From: Shimia_B sp038525525
Lineage (GTDB): Bacteria > Pseudomonadota > Alphaproteobacteria > Rhodobacterales > Rhodobacteraceae
Assembly: GCA_038525525.1 (NCBI GenBank)
Contig: JBCBHO010000005.1
Coordinates: forward strand, 124,001-188,000
Direction of reading: 5' to 3'
DNA: 64,000 nucleotides
A program made the translations under genes and the position numbers. This document shows, in pieces, positions 1 through 8,311 of the stretch. Numbering within the stretch: the first letter of the stretch is position 1; every line of letters begins with the position of its first letter. The notes under the pieces were generated by a model that was given only the letters and a program-made list of their open reading frames with translations, was not told where the DNA came from and made no database searches.

Positions 1-865
1 AGAGGCGGAGGCCCGTGAAGATGAGCGGCAGCGCAGAGGGAAGGACCAGCTTAGTGATCTTCGTCCAGGTGTTCATCTTGAGAACCTTCGAGACATTCAC
101 GAGATCCCGGTCGATGGAACTCACCCCGAGCGAGGTGTTGATGAGCGTGGGCCAGAGCGAGCAGAGCGTCACCGTGATGGCCGAGTTTAGGAAAGACTTC
201 GCGAAGAGCCCGTCATTCGTCACGTAGACTGCTGACACGACCATCGTGACGATGGGAAGCCAGGCGAGCGGCGAGACCGGCTTGAAGATCTGAATGATCG
301 GATTGAGCGCGGCATTCGCGATGGGCGAGAGGCCCGCCATGATCCCGAGCGGGATCGCGATGACGGAGGCGATCAGAAAGCCGAAGAAGACCGTCTGGAT
401 CGAGGTCCAGATCTGCGCGTAGTAGCTCGGCGCCCCGGTATAGGCGCGCTCGACCGGCTCGCGGCCCTGCTCGGCGCGGCGCTCGTTCAAGGTAGCCACC
501 TGCGCCTCGAAGCGGGCCTTCGACTCGGCCTTGTCCTGCGCGTCCTGGTGGAGCGCGACGGCCTGCTCCCAGACCTGCGCCGGCCCGGGGATCGCGCCGA
601 GCGAGGTTTGCACCGTGGGCGCCAGCGTGCCCCAGAGCGTCAAAAACGCGAGGATGGCGAGGATCGGCACCCCCAGCAGACGCCAGATCTCGGCACCCTG
701 GGCTTTCGGGTTATCGCCCGCCGCAGCCTTCAGGACGGGGGTGAGCCAGGAAAGGCCCAGCACCTGAAACCACTTGTCGGCGGCGTTGATGCGGGTGAAG
801 AGCCGGGCTTTGCGCGCCTCGCGCGCTTCCTCGGGGCTTAGGCTGTCGGGGTCGATGGCGGTCAT
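1..865 (-). CDS. nrtB: Nitrate ABC transporter permease (3' end outside window)
   Basis: Inner-membrane permease of a nitrate/nitrite/cyanate-type ABC importer. The reading frame opens with ATG at 863-865 and stays open for 288 codons to the window edge, so the C-terminus is missing. A soluble N-terminal stretch is followed by a first membrane segment (about residues 65-85, ILAILAFLTLWGTLAP). A long loop rich in charged residues then leads to the transport core, which contains GFLIASVIAIPLGIMAGLSP and SPLAWLPIVTM, typical of the NrtB/SsuC/TauC permease family. It lies 108 bases downstream of the periplasmic binding protein gene in the same direction. An ATPase gene (nrtC/nrtD) is expected just beyond the window. 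The substrate assignment rests on its neighbours nrtA and nasTS. Confidence 0.88.
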   Translation of the reverse strand, partial: MTAIDPDSLSPEEAREARKARLFTRINAADKWFQVLGLSWLTPVLKAAAGDNPKAQGAEIWRLLGVPILAILAFLTLWGTLAPTVQTSLGAIPGPAQVWEQAVALHQDAQDKAESKARFEAQVATLNERRAEQGREPVERAYTGAPSYYAQIWTSIQTVFFGFLIASVIAIPLGIMAGLSPIANAALNPIIQIFKPVSPLAWLPIVTMVVSAVYVTNDGLFAKSFLNSAITVTLCSLWPTLINTSLGVSSIDRDLVNVSKVLKMNTWTKITKLVLPSALPLIFTGLRL

Positions 866-973
866 GGCGACGTCCTCGGGGGAAAATTTGGGCAGGAGGC
901 CCCGGGTCGGGCCCGGGGCGGGAAGGAAGCGTGGCGCGCCCCGGGCCGTGACCCGGGGCCTCGCCGTTCCGGA

Positions 974-2347
974 TCAGCCTTGCACTTCGTTGCCGACGAC
1001 GGTCTGGCCCGTCTTCAGCCCGATGGGCAGGCTTTCGAGGTAGGCATTGGGCGCACGGCCGTCATAGGCGATGCCGTCGATGATGTCGGCGGCAGGCGTC
1101 GGTGCCTTGAAGCCGTCGCTCTCCCAGGGGAAATCCGCTTCGTTGGCGAGGCCATCATCGACGAGCAGGCGCGCCGCTTCGAGGTAGATGTCCGGCCGGT
1201 AGACGCTTTCAGCAACGTCGAAGAACCACTGGTCGTCCTTCGTCTCGGCGATCTGGCCCCAGCGGCGCATCTGCGTGAGGTACCAGATCGCGTCGGAGTA
1301 GAACGGATAAGTAGCGTTGTAGCGGAAGAAGACGTTGAAATCCGGGATGTCGCGGCGGTCGCCCTTCTCGAACTCGAAGAAGCCGGTCATCGAGTTGGCA
1401 ATCACTTCGGCATCGGCACCCACGTATTCCGGGCGCGATAGCATCTCCACGGCCTCGAGGCGGTTGGCGTTGTCGTTCTCGTCGAGCCAGATCGCGGCGC
1501 GGATGAGCGCCTTCACGACGGCCTTCGTCGTGTTCGGGTTCTCGTCGGCGAATTCCTTGGTGATCCCGAAGACCTTCTCGGGGTTGTTCTTCCACATCTG
1601 GTAGTCGGTGATGACCGGCACGCCGATGCCCTTGAAGACGGCCTGCTGGTTCCAAGGTTCGCCCACGCAATAGCCATGGATTGTGCCTGCCTCGAGCGTC
1701 GCGGGCATCTGCGGCGGCGGCGTCACGGAAAGGAAGACATCCGCGCCGATCTGGCCGGAGATGTTGTCAGGCGAGTAATAGCCGGGCTCGAGCCCGCCCG
1801 CGGCCAGCCAGTAGCGCAGCTCGTAATTGTGGGTGGAGACAGGGAACACCATGCCCATGTTGAAAGGCTCGCCGCGGTTCGCGAATTCCTCGACCACCGG
1901 CGCCAGCGCGGAGGCGGAGATCGGATGCACCGGGCGCCCGTCATCCATGGAGGGGATGTTGGGGCGCATCATCTCCCAGACCTCGTTCGACACGGTGATC
2001 CCGTTGCCGTTCAGGTCCATGGAGAAAGGCGTGATGATATGGGCTTCGGTGCCGTAGCCGATGGTGGCGGCAAGCGGCTGACCGGCGAGCATGTGCGCCC
2101 CGTCGAGCGTGCCGTCGATGACACCGTCGAGCAGCACCTTCCAGTTGGCCTGCGCTTCGAGTGTCACGAAGAGCCCTTCGTCGAGGAAGTAGCCGTTTTC
2201 ATAGGCCACGGCGAGCGGGGCCATGTCGGTGAGCTTGATGAAGCCGAAGGTCAGCTCGTCCTTTTCCAGCTCCAGCAATTCAGCAGCGGCTGGGCCCGTG
2301 AGCACGGCGGTCATGGCCGCGGCGGCAAAGAGTTTCCTGGCGATCAT
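974..2347 (-). CDS. nrtA: Nitrate-binding periplasmic protein
   Basis: Solute-binding protein of the nitrate ABC importer, 457 aa from the chosen ATG. A start further upstream at 2440 would put the signal peptide in the middle of the protein, while the chosen start follows an AAAGGA ribosome site and begins MIARKLFAAAAMTAVLTG. A Sec signal peptide with AAA-E cleavage near residue 22 is visible. The CmpA/NrtA family core follows (LTFGFIKLTDMAPLAVAYE, DGAHMLAGQPLAATIGYG, GYCVGEPWNQQAVFKGIG). It is preceded by a 287-base leader holding an intrinsic terminator, listed separately, and followed by nrtB. Role: delivery of nitrate (possibly nitrite) to NrtB. Family assignment is firm; exact substrate is inferred from context. 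Confidence 0.92.
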   Translation of the reverse strand: MIARKLFAAAAMTAVLTGPAAAELLELEKDELTFGFIKLTDMAPLAVAYENGYFLDEGLFVTLEAQANWKVLLDGVIDGTLDGAHMLAGQPLAATIGYGTEAHIITPFSMDLNGNGITVSNEVWEMMRPNIPSMDDGRPVHPISASALAPVVEEFANRGEPFNMGMVFPVSTHNYELRYWLAAGGLEPGYYSPDNISGQIGADVFLSVTPPPQMPATLEAGTIHGYCVGEPWNQQAVFKGIGVPVITDYQMWKNNPEKVFGITKEFADENPNTTKAVVKALIRAAIWLDENDNANRLEAVEMLSRPEYVGADAEVIANSMTGFFEFEKGDRRDIPDFNVFFRYNATYPFYSDAIWYLTQMRRWGQIAETKDDQWFFDVAESVYRPDIYLEAARLLVDDGLANEADFPWESDGFKAPTPAADIIDGIAYDGRAPNAYLESLPIGLKTGQTVVGNEVQG

Positions 2348-2412
2348 GGATGTCGATCCTTTCCATGGGGCGCGGGAGGACGCGCCGGGTAATATGCCGG
2401 GCCCGGGGGCCC

Positions 2413-2471
2413 AAAATGAGAAAAGCCGCCTGTAATCCACGGGAGGGAGAGACCGTGGTCACAAGCGGCTT
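2413..2471 (-). terminator. Intrinsic terminator in the nrtA leader (probable attenuator)
   Basis: Read on the minus strand, a two-part hairpin pairs AAGCCGC (2465-2471) with GCGGCTT (2423-2429), and CCACGG (2453-2458) with CCGTGG (2437-2442). The run TTTTCTCATTTT follows directly. It lies between nasS and nrtA, about 65 bases before the nrtA start, so transcripts entering from nasTS or a local promoter must pass it. This is the layout expected for NasT-dependent antitermination of nitrate assimilation genes. The hairpin is directly visible; its use as a regulated terminator is inferred. Confidence 0.8.
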
Positions 2472-2484
2472 CGCTTCGGAGAGT

Positions 2485-2572
2485 GCCCGAGCATCCGGGC
2501 GGTATGAGGGCGGGCGTCCTTGCCCTGAACTTTGTTATGGCCCGTAGGTGGGCTCAGAAGAACGCAAAGTTC
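2485..2572 (-). promoter_or_regulatory. Candidate NasT (ANTAR) target: two stem-loops upstream of the nrtA terminator
   Basis: Two hairpins precede the terminator on the minus strand. The first has an outer stem GAACTTTG (2565-2572) with CAAAGTTC (2527-2534) and an inner GCCC/GGGC stem closing the six-base loop ACCTAC (2544-2549). The second has stem GCCCG/CGGGC closing the six-base loop GATGCT (2490-2495). ANTAR proteins such as NasT recognise paired hairpins with hexanucleotide loops that usually carry A at position 1 and G at position 4. Neither loop here matches that rule fully (the first has A1 but T4, the second G1 and G4), so the arrangement supports the assignment more than the loop bases do. 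Confidence 0.5.
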
Positions 2573-2634
2573 CGGATCATCGCGCTTTTTCTGCGGTTGC
2601 AGCATGCGCCGGTGTCCCGTTGCTCAAATCTTGT

Positions 2635-3813
2635 TCAATGCGTCCCGGACGGCTCGAAAATGCGCCCGTCGAAGAACGTGTCCCGCGAGAGAATCAGCCG
2701 CCCGCCCATGGAGCCCACCGCCGTGGGCTCCACCATGGCGCCTTCGAGCTTTGCCGATGCGGAGGGCAGATCATGGGCCACGCCCGACAGCGCCTGCCGG
2801 TAGATATCGGAGCGGAAGGTGCCCCGGCCCGCCTCCGCGGCGCTCTCCGGCGGGAGCTTGGCGCGCTCGGCGAGCTGGCGGGCGATCCACTCCGCCTGGC
2901 TTTTCCATGGGAAGCCGGCCGCGCCGTCGAAGAACTCGAGGAACCCCGGCGCGAGACGCCGCTCCCCCGCAGGACTAATGCTGAACTGCCCGCTCAGCGC
3001 GGGCTCGAGCAGTTCGGGCGCGAGGTGGAGATAGGCCTCCTGACTCAAGAGCTCGGTCGCGAGCGCGCGGGAGCCCGGCTGCGCCAGCCAGCGCGCGGCC
3101 CGCCAGGTGGCCCGGATGAGACGGCGTGCGACGTCCTGCTGAGGCGCGATCCAGTCAGCGCGCACCGCGATGACCTTTTCGGGCGCGAAGGCCCAGATCG
3201 CCGCGCCCGGAAGAAGAAGCTCGCCCACGCCGGCCTCCACGGAGCGCGATCCCCAGGGCTCGCCCACGCAGAACGCATCGATTTCGCCCGCCTCCAGCGC
3301 ATCTTTCATTAGGGGTGGTGGAACGGTGCGGATGTCCACCGACTGGGGCGCTGGAAGGCCCAGCGCCGTCAACCAGTAGAAGACGAGCTCCGCATGCATG
3401 GAAAACGGGAACGGGACGCCAATGCGGAGTCCCTTCGGCTTTGCACGGATAAGAGCGGTGCCCGCGGCGTGCGCATCGGCGAAATCGAAGCCGTGCCCGC
3501 CCTCGCGCATGGCGGTGGCCAGCGCGCGGCTCACGCCGATGACATTGCCATTGACCGACAGGACTGACAGGGCATGGAGCGGTGCCCCTGCCCCGCCGAG
3601 CCCCAGCGCCGAAGCCACGGGGACCGGGGAGAGCATGTGCGCGGCATCCACATGCCCGAAACAGAGCCGGTCGCGCAGGAGCGACCATGTCCCGGCCTTC
3701 TCCAACGTGAGCTTGAGCCCCTCTTCTTCCGCGAGCCCCATCTCGGCGGCCACGATGAGCGGGGCGGCATCAACCAGCGGGATGAACCCGATCTTGAGCG
3801 CATCGAGCTTCAT
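2635..3813 (-). CDS. nasS: Nitrate-sensing regulator NasS (cytoplasmic NrtA paralogue)
   Basis: Belongs to the same CmpA/NrtA binding-protein family as the transporter subunit, but at 392 aa it has no signal peptide: it begins MKLDALKIGFIPLVDAAPL straight into the binding domain. Conserved stretches include HVDAAHMLSPVPVASALG and DAFCVGEPWGSRSVEAG. Such leaderless versions next to nasT are NasS, which binds NasT when nitrate is absent and releases it when nitrate or nitrite binds. Its ATG overlaps the nasT stop (ATGA at 3810-3813), implying translational coupling and near-equal production of the two partners. The cytoplasmic location and the partner gene make this call strong. Confidence 0.88.
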   Translation of the reverse strand: MKLDALKIGFIPLVDAAPLIVAAEMGLAEEEGLKLTLEKAGTWSLLRDRLCFGHVDAAHMLSPVPVASALGLGGAGAPLHALSVLSVNGNVIGVSRALATAMREGGHGFDFADAHAAGTALIRAKPKGLRIGVPFPFSMHAELVFYWLTALGLPAPQSVDIRTVPPPLMKDALEAGEIDAFCVGEPWGSRSVEAGVGELLLPGAAIWAFAPEKVIAVRADWIAPQQDVARRLIRATWRAARWLAQPGSRALATELLSQEAYLHLAPELLEPALSGQFSISPAGERRLAPGFLEFFDGAAGFPWKSQAEWIARQLAERAKLPPESAAEAGRGTFRSDIYRQALSGVAHDLPSASAKLEGAMVEPTAVGSMGGRLILSRDTFFDGRIFEPSGTH

Positions 3814-4394
3814 GACAGGAGGCTCGCCGAGTTCACCAGCGCTGAGGCCACGTCCGCCATGCGCTTGCCCTGGTCCATGGCCGCCTTGCGCAAGAGGGCA
3901 TAGGCCTCTTCCTCTTCCACGCCGCGGGCCTTCATGATGAGGCCCTTGGCCCGGTCGATCACCTTGCGCTCCTCGAGCGCGCGCTTCGTCTCGGCCAGCT
4001 CGGTGCGCATCCTCTGGAACATGCGAAACCGCGCGATGGCCGCGTCCATGACGGGCTTCACCCGGTCGGGCCGCATGCCGTCCACGACATAGGCCGACAC
4101 GCCCGCCTCGATGGCCGCCTGCGTCAGCGCATCGTCCGAGCGATCCACGAACATCGCCACGGGACGCTCCATGGGGGCCGAGGCGATGGCCAGTTCCTCC
4201 AGCATGTCGCGGGAAGGATGCGTCATGTCGATGAGGACGAGGTCCGGCGAGAATTGCTGGATCTGCCGGCGCAGGGAGGAGGCCTCGGCGATGACCTGAA
4301 TGCGGTCATAGCCCGCATCCTGCAGGCTATCGACGATCTCGAGCGCCCGCTCCCGGTCCGCTTCAACGACAATTATGGAAAGTTCGTCAGTCAC
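3810..4394 (-). CDS. nasT: ANTAR-domain RNA-binding antiterminator NasT
   Basis: Response-regulator-like protein of 194 aa from GTG at 4392-4394. The N-terminal receiver fold starts ELSIIVVEADRERALEIVDS with the acidic pocket residue in LVLIDMTHPS. The C-terminal ANTAR domain (about residues 130-190) contains ERKVIDRAKGLIMKARGV and AYALLRKAAMDQGKRMADVA, typical of RNA-binding NasT/AmiR proteins. It should bind leader RNA hairpins and block termination once freed from NasS. An alternative ATG at 4439 would add 15 residues without family-like sequence, and neither start has a clear ribosome site. It sits 124 bases downstream of the diflavin reductase gene and overlaps nasS by four bases. Confidence 0.87.
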   Translation of the reverse strand: MTDELSIIVVEADRERALEIVDSLQDAGYDRIQVIAEASSLRRQIQQFSPDLVLIDMTHPSRDMLEELAIASAPMERPVAMFVDRSDDALTQAAIEAGVSAYVVDGMRPDRVKPVMDAAIARFRMFQRMRTELAETKRALEERKVIDRAKGLIMKARGVEEEEAYALLRKAAMDQGKRMADVASALVNSASLLS

Positions 4395-4518
4395 TTGGCT
4401 AGGCGTAGGGCTGCGCCCGATGGCAGTGTAGCAAGACATGGGTCGCATCGATCCATGCCCCGGCGTCACGACCAGACATGCCGCATTAATGGGCGCGGCG
4501 ACGCCGAGATGCGCAGGA

Positions 4519-6243
4519 TCAATACACGTCACGTTGGTAGCGATGGCTTGCGGCCATGGCATCGAGGTAGCCCCGCGCGGCGTCCTCATCATCGCCAAGG
4601 CCCATGGCGATAATCCGCAGGAGCGCTTTTTCCACGTCGACGGCCATCCGGGAAGCGTCACCACAGACATAGACGGCGGCGCCCTCTTCGAGCCACTGAA
4701 AGACCTCGTCCCCGCGCTCTTCGAGCCGGGTCTGGACATAGACCTTTTCCGCCCCGTCGCGGGACCACGCGAGGGAGAGCTCGCAAAGCCCCTGCCCGGC
4801 CCAGGCTTCGAGCTGATCCCGGTAGAGGAAATCCGTCGCCTCGTGCTGGTCGCCGAAGAAGAGCCAGTTTCGCCCCGTCGCCCCGCGCGCGGCCCGCTCC
4901 TCGAGAAAGGCGCGGAACGGCGCGATGCCGGTGCCGGGGCCGATCATGATGAGGGGCGTCGCGTCATCGGCGGGCGGATGGAAATGCGCGCTTTTCTGGA
5001 CGTAAACCCCGACCATGCCCCCTTCCGCGAGCCGCTGACCAAGGAAGGTGGAGGCCACGCCCTTGCACGCGCGATCATTGAGCTCGTATGCCACCTCGCC
5101 CACGGTGAGATGGACCTCGCCGGGATGGGCCTTCGGGCTCGACGAGATCGAATAGAGCCGCGCCTGGAGCGGGCGCAGGGCGGAGACGAGCGTCTGCGCA
5201 TCGCACGGGCCCAAGATATCGAGGAGTTGAACGCCCTCCTTGGGATCGGTCCCTAGCGCCTCGAAGGTCTTCGGCGTCACGGTCACGATGTCGAGCTGTG
5301 TGGCGAGGGCCGCGCGCAGACGCGCGGGCCCGGATTTGAGCACCACGCTCTCCTTGCCCGTGAGCCCTGCTGCGTCGAGCACTTTCTGAACCTCGCCCGG
5401 GCAGTTCACTGGGACGACGCCCAGCGCATCTCCGGCCGCATAGTCGAGATCGGCGCCACCGCCGGCGAGGGAGATCTCGATGTGGTTCACGCATTTCGCG
5501 CTGCCCTCCTTCGAGAGTGTTTCGCACGCCAGCAGCGTGGCCGGGAACGGGCGGGACTTGTCGTAGGCGGGCGCGACCGCGGCATCGATCACCGGCGCCG
5601 CAGACGCAGCCCCGGCGGCAGCACTGAAGGCCTCCGTGGCGAAGACCTCTGCCTTCCAAGCCGCGTAGTCGTCGTCGAAATCCACGTCGCATTTCACGAG
5701 ATCGGCGACCCGCGTGGCCCCGAGCGCACCAAGCTGCGCGTCGATCTCCACCGCGCATTGGTTGAAACCAGCATAGGAAGTGTCGCCCAACCCGCAGACC
5801 GAGAAGTTCAAGCTGGGCGGCAGCGTGTCGGCGGCCATGAGAGCCGCGTGAAACTTCGCGGCGTTGTCGGGCGGTTCGCCATCGCCGAAGGTGGAGACGA
5901 TGATGGTGACATGGCGCATGGCCGCCAGCTCCTCCATTGACACCTCGTTGAGCGCGCGGATCTCGGCACCGAAGCCTTGTGTGGCCGCGAATTTCTTCAG
6001 GTCCTTCGCGAGCACCTCGCAATTGCCCGATTGGGAGCCGTAGAGGATGTGCATCTCGGTAAGCGGGGTCTCCTCCCCCTCGCCTTTCGCCGCGGCGGCG
6101 ATGGCCGAAAGGCCAGTGAGGAGCCCATTGAGCCACTGGCGTTTGGCCTCATCGAAGGGCGCGTCGGGTCCGACGAGCTCCACCTGCGGCGCATCGGCCT
6201 TCATGGCCAGTTCGAGCGATTTCTGGATCAAGGGGGCGTTCAT
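4519..6243 (-). CDS. CysJ-like diflavin (FMN/FAD) NADPH reductase
   Basis: Soluble 574-aa electron-transfer flavoprotein with the cytochrome-P450-reductase/CysJ layout. A flavodoxin FMN domain (about residues 62-205, MHILYGSQSGNCEVLAKDL, VCGLGDTSYAGFNQCA) is followed by the FAD domain (RLYSISSSPKAHPGEVHLTV) and the NADPH module (GPGTGIAPFRAFLEER, ending in an aromatic after RYQRDV). It passes electrons from NADPH via FAD and FMN to a partner. The partner here is most simply the siroheme enzyme NirA, whose gene ends 11 bases upstream in the same direction. Alternative partners are a nitrate reductase outside the window or a sulfite reductase. Domain call is firm; physiological partner is inferred. 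Confidence 0.85.
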   Translation of the reverse strand: MNAPLIQKSLELAMKADAPQVELVGPDAPFDEAKRQWLNGLLTGLSAIAAAAKGEGEETPLTEMHILYGSQSGNCEVLAKDLKKFAATQGFGAEIRALNEVSMEELAAMRHVTIIVSTFGDGEPPDNAAKFHAALMAADTLPPSLNFSVCGLGDTSYAGFNQCAVEIDAQLGALGATRVADLVKCDVDFDDDYAAWKAEVFATEAFSAAAGAASAAPVIDAAVAPAYDKSRPFPATLLACETLSKEGSAKCVNHIEISLAGGGADLDYAAGDALGVVPVNCPGEVQKVLDAAGLTGKESVVLKSGPARLRAALATQLDIVTVTPKTFEALGTDPKEGVQLLDILGPCDAQTLVSALRPLQARLYSISSSPKAHPGEVHLTVGEVAYELNDRACKGVASTFLGQRLAEGGMVGVYVQKSAHFHPPADDATPLIMIGPGTGIAPFRAFLEERAARGATGRNWLFFGDQHEATDFLYRDQLEAWAGQGLCELSLAWSRDGAEKVYVQTRLEERGDEVFQWLEEGAAVYVCGDASRMAVDVEKALLRIIAMGLGDDEDAARGYLDAMAASHRYQRDVY

Positions 6244-6254
6244 GGCATCATTCC

Positions 6255-7985
6255 TCAGGCGGCCTTGGCCGCGGGCAGAAGGGTGGAAAGCTCGGTATCT
6301 GTAAGGCCGCGGACAAAGGCGAGAAAGCTCTCGCCCGAGGCGCGCCGTGCGAGGTAGCTGCCGACGACGTGTTCGATGAGGGGCAGAATGTCGGCAGCGG
6401 CGACGGGGCCCACGAGGGGCCGCGCGAGTCCCTGGTCGAGGTCTGAGCCACCGCCGATGACGATGTTATAGCCCTCGCCTCCGCCCGGCGCCGAGGCGCC
6501 GACGAGCCCGATATCGCCCACGTAATGCTGCGCGCAGCTGTTGGCGCAGCCGGTGAGGTGGATGTTGATGGGCTGATCGAGCGTAAAGCGCGCCTCGAGG
6601 TGCCGGGTCAGCGCGAGGGCGTCTTCCTTGGTATAGGCCGCGGCCATCTTGCAGGCCCACTTTCCCGTGCACGCCACCACGCCCGCGGCAAAGGCAGAGG
6701 CGCGGCAGGGCATGCCGGCAGCCTCGAGGATCTCGACGACCTCTTTGGTGTCGCTGGTGGGGATCCAGGGCAGGATCGGATTCTGCCAGACGGTGAGGCG
6801 GATGTCGCCCTCGCCAAAGGTGCGGGAGACGGCGGCGAGCGTGCGCATCTGGTCCGGGCTGAGGCGACCAAGCTCCAGCGCCACGCCCACGTAGCTCAGG
6901 CCGAGCTGCTTTTGCGGATGGACCCCGATATGGGCCTGCCGATCGACGGGCGTGCGCGGGCGGTCATGGGAGCGGTCCACGCGTGCGAGCGTGATGCCGC
7001 GCGCATCGAGCTTTTCCTGCGTGCGCACGATAAACCACTCCACGCCCTCTTTCTCGAGGAGGTACTTCAGGCGCGCTTTCTTCCGGTTCGTGCGGTCCCC
7101 GTGCTCCACGAAGACGCGCAGCATCGCCTCGGAGACATCCACCGTGTCCGCGGGACGGCAGAGAAGGCCGGTGTCACGTGCGAAATCCTTGTGCCCTGTG
7201 ATCCCGCCCAGCGCGATCCGGCACCAGAGCCCGGCCTCCACCGGCGCGCCCTCTTCGATGATCGTGGCGGTGAAGGCGATGTCGTTGGTGTCCGACAGGC
7301 AGGAGACGCGGCCGGCATTGTCGAAGCTGATGTTGAACTTGCGCGGGATGCCCTGCAGCTCCCGCGTCTTCAGGATGCGGGTGGAGAGGCGCTTGGCCTC
7401 CGCTGTCATGTCGCAGAGCTCCTCTTGATCGAAGCCCGCCGTGGGCGTCACGGTGAGGTTGCGCGCGCTGTCGGCACCGGTGCCCTGCGCGGTGAGCCCC
7501 GCCGCCTCGAGCGCCTCGATGAAGGCAATGACGTGACGCGGCTTGATCTCCCGGATCTGGATCGAACCCCGCGTGGTGACGTGGGCATAGCCGCCGCCGA
7601 AATCCTCCGCGCAGGCGGCCAGCGCCTCCATCTGATCGGCGCGCAGCACGCAGGCGGGCGCGCGTAGCCGCATCATGTAGCCCTGGCTCGCAGGCTCCAC
7701 GTTGAAAAAGCCCAGGTGCCGGAGAAGGAACTGATCGAGCCCCTCGGCCATGACATCCTCTTTCGTCCACGCCTCAAGGCGCGCCCAGATATCGAGCGGG
7801 TGCTCCTTGTGCTTGGCCACCTCTTCCTTGCAAAGATCCTCGAGCGGCGTGCCGTAGACGCTTTCTTCCACGGCAGCAGCCCCGCCTCCGGCCCCGGCGG
7901 GCGCAAAGGCCTTGTGCAGGTTCATGCCCATGAGGACACGGGCGAGATACTCCTGCTGCTCACGGGTAAAGCCTTGGTTGGACAT
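6255..7985 (-). CDS. nirA: Siroheme/4Fe-4S nitrite (or sulfite) reductase, NirA type
   Basis: 576-aa enzyme of the NirA/CysI family that reduces nitrite to ammonia with six electrons. The ATG at 7983-7985 gives the natural N-terminus MSNQGFTREQQEYLARVL; a longer frame starting at 8096 has no family sequence. Two ferredoxin-like half repeats are visible (HVTTRGSIQIREIKPRHVI and the later LTVWQNPILPWIPTSD). The siroheme/Fe-S ligands appear as C-x5-C (CTGKWAC) and C-x3-C (CANSC) with GCANSCAQHYVGDIGLVG. It leads a run with the diflavin reductase. Context (nasTS, nrtA) favours nitrite over sulfite as substrate. Confidence 0.87.
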   Translation of the reverse strand: MSNQGFTREQQEYLARVLMGMNLHKAFAPAGAGGGAAAVEESVYGTPLEDLCKEEVAKHKEHPLDIWARLEAWTKEDVMAEGLDQFLLRHLGFFNVEPASQGYMMRLRAPACVLRADQMEALAACAEDFGGGYAHVTTRGSIQIREIKPRHVIAFIEALEAAGLTAQGTGADSARNLTVTPTAGFDQEELCDMTAEAKRLSTRILKTRELQGIPRKFNISFDNAGRVSCLSDTNDIAFTATIIEEGAPVEAGLWCRIALGGITGHKDFARDTGLLCRPADTVDVSEAMLRVFVEHGDRTNRKKARLKYLLEKEGVEWFIVRTQEKLDARGITLARVDRSHDRPRTPVDRQAHIGVHPQKQLGLSYVGVALELGRLSPDQMRTLAAVSRTFGEGDIRLTVWQNPILPWIPTSDTKEVVEILEAAGMPCRASAFAAGVVACTGKWACKMAAAYTKEDALALTRHLEARFTLDQPINIHLTGCANSCAQHYVGDIGLVGASAPGGGEGYNIVIGGGSDLDQGLARPLVGPVAAADILPLIEHVVGSYLARRASGESFLAFVRGLTDTELSTLLPAAKAA

Positions 7986-8311
7986 GACGACAGTCGCCCC
8001 TGCGCGGCCCCCTGATGCGGGACCAGAAGGTCTGAGATGGCGAAGCTCGTCAGTGGGCTTCAGGCAAACACGGCCGTGCGGCCGGGATGACAACACTGTC
8101 AGCTATGGTGCTGCCACGCGTGCACCATGATCGCAAGGGTGGCGCGCACCGCACGCGCCAGGTCAGCCATAGCGCAAGGAAAACGGCGCGCGTCTGGCCA
8201 GACTTGCACGCCGTTGCCCGGTTTTTGGTCACTCTTCGCATGGGCTCCCCGGAGGCTCAGGCCCAGCTCGCGCGGTGTCGCCGGGGCCTGCCGGTCAACG
8301 GCGGTTGCCGG
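7986..8311 (-). promoter_or_regulatory. nirA leader / promoter region (no gene)
   Basis: No coding sequence is supported here. On the minus strand there is a perfect inverted repeat ATGGTGC-N10-GCACCAT (8105-8128), a TGAC/GTCA stem that can close the six-base loop AGTGTT (8088-8101; this loop does fit A1/G4), and CGGCC-GCAC-GGCCG (8071-8084). A sigma-54-like TGGCA-N7-AGC match (GG and GC ten bases apart) overlaps the first repeat. No convincing terminator U-run is present. The structures are visible; a role in NasT or NtrC control of nirA is speculative. Confidence 0.4.

Noticed and set aside
2413..2471. Reading the nrtA leader hairpin as the terminator of nasS only
   Set aside because: It ends only about 65 bases before nrtA and is preceded by further hairpins; a purely terminating role would leave little room for an nrtA promoter, so attenuation is favoured, although not proven.
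6525..7667. Long plus-strand frame (380 aa) opposite nirA
   Set aside because: Shadow of nirA: Arg/Gly/Ala-rich composition, no ribosome site and no recognisable domain. High-GC genes commonly give such antisense frames.
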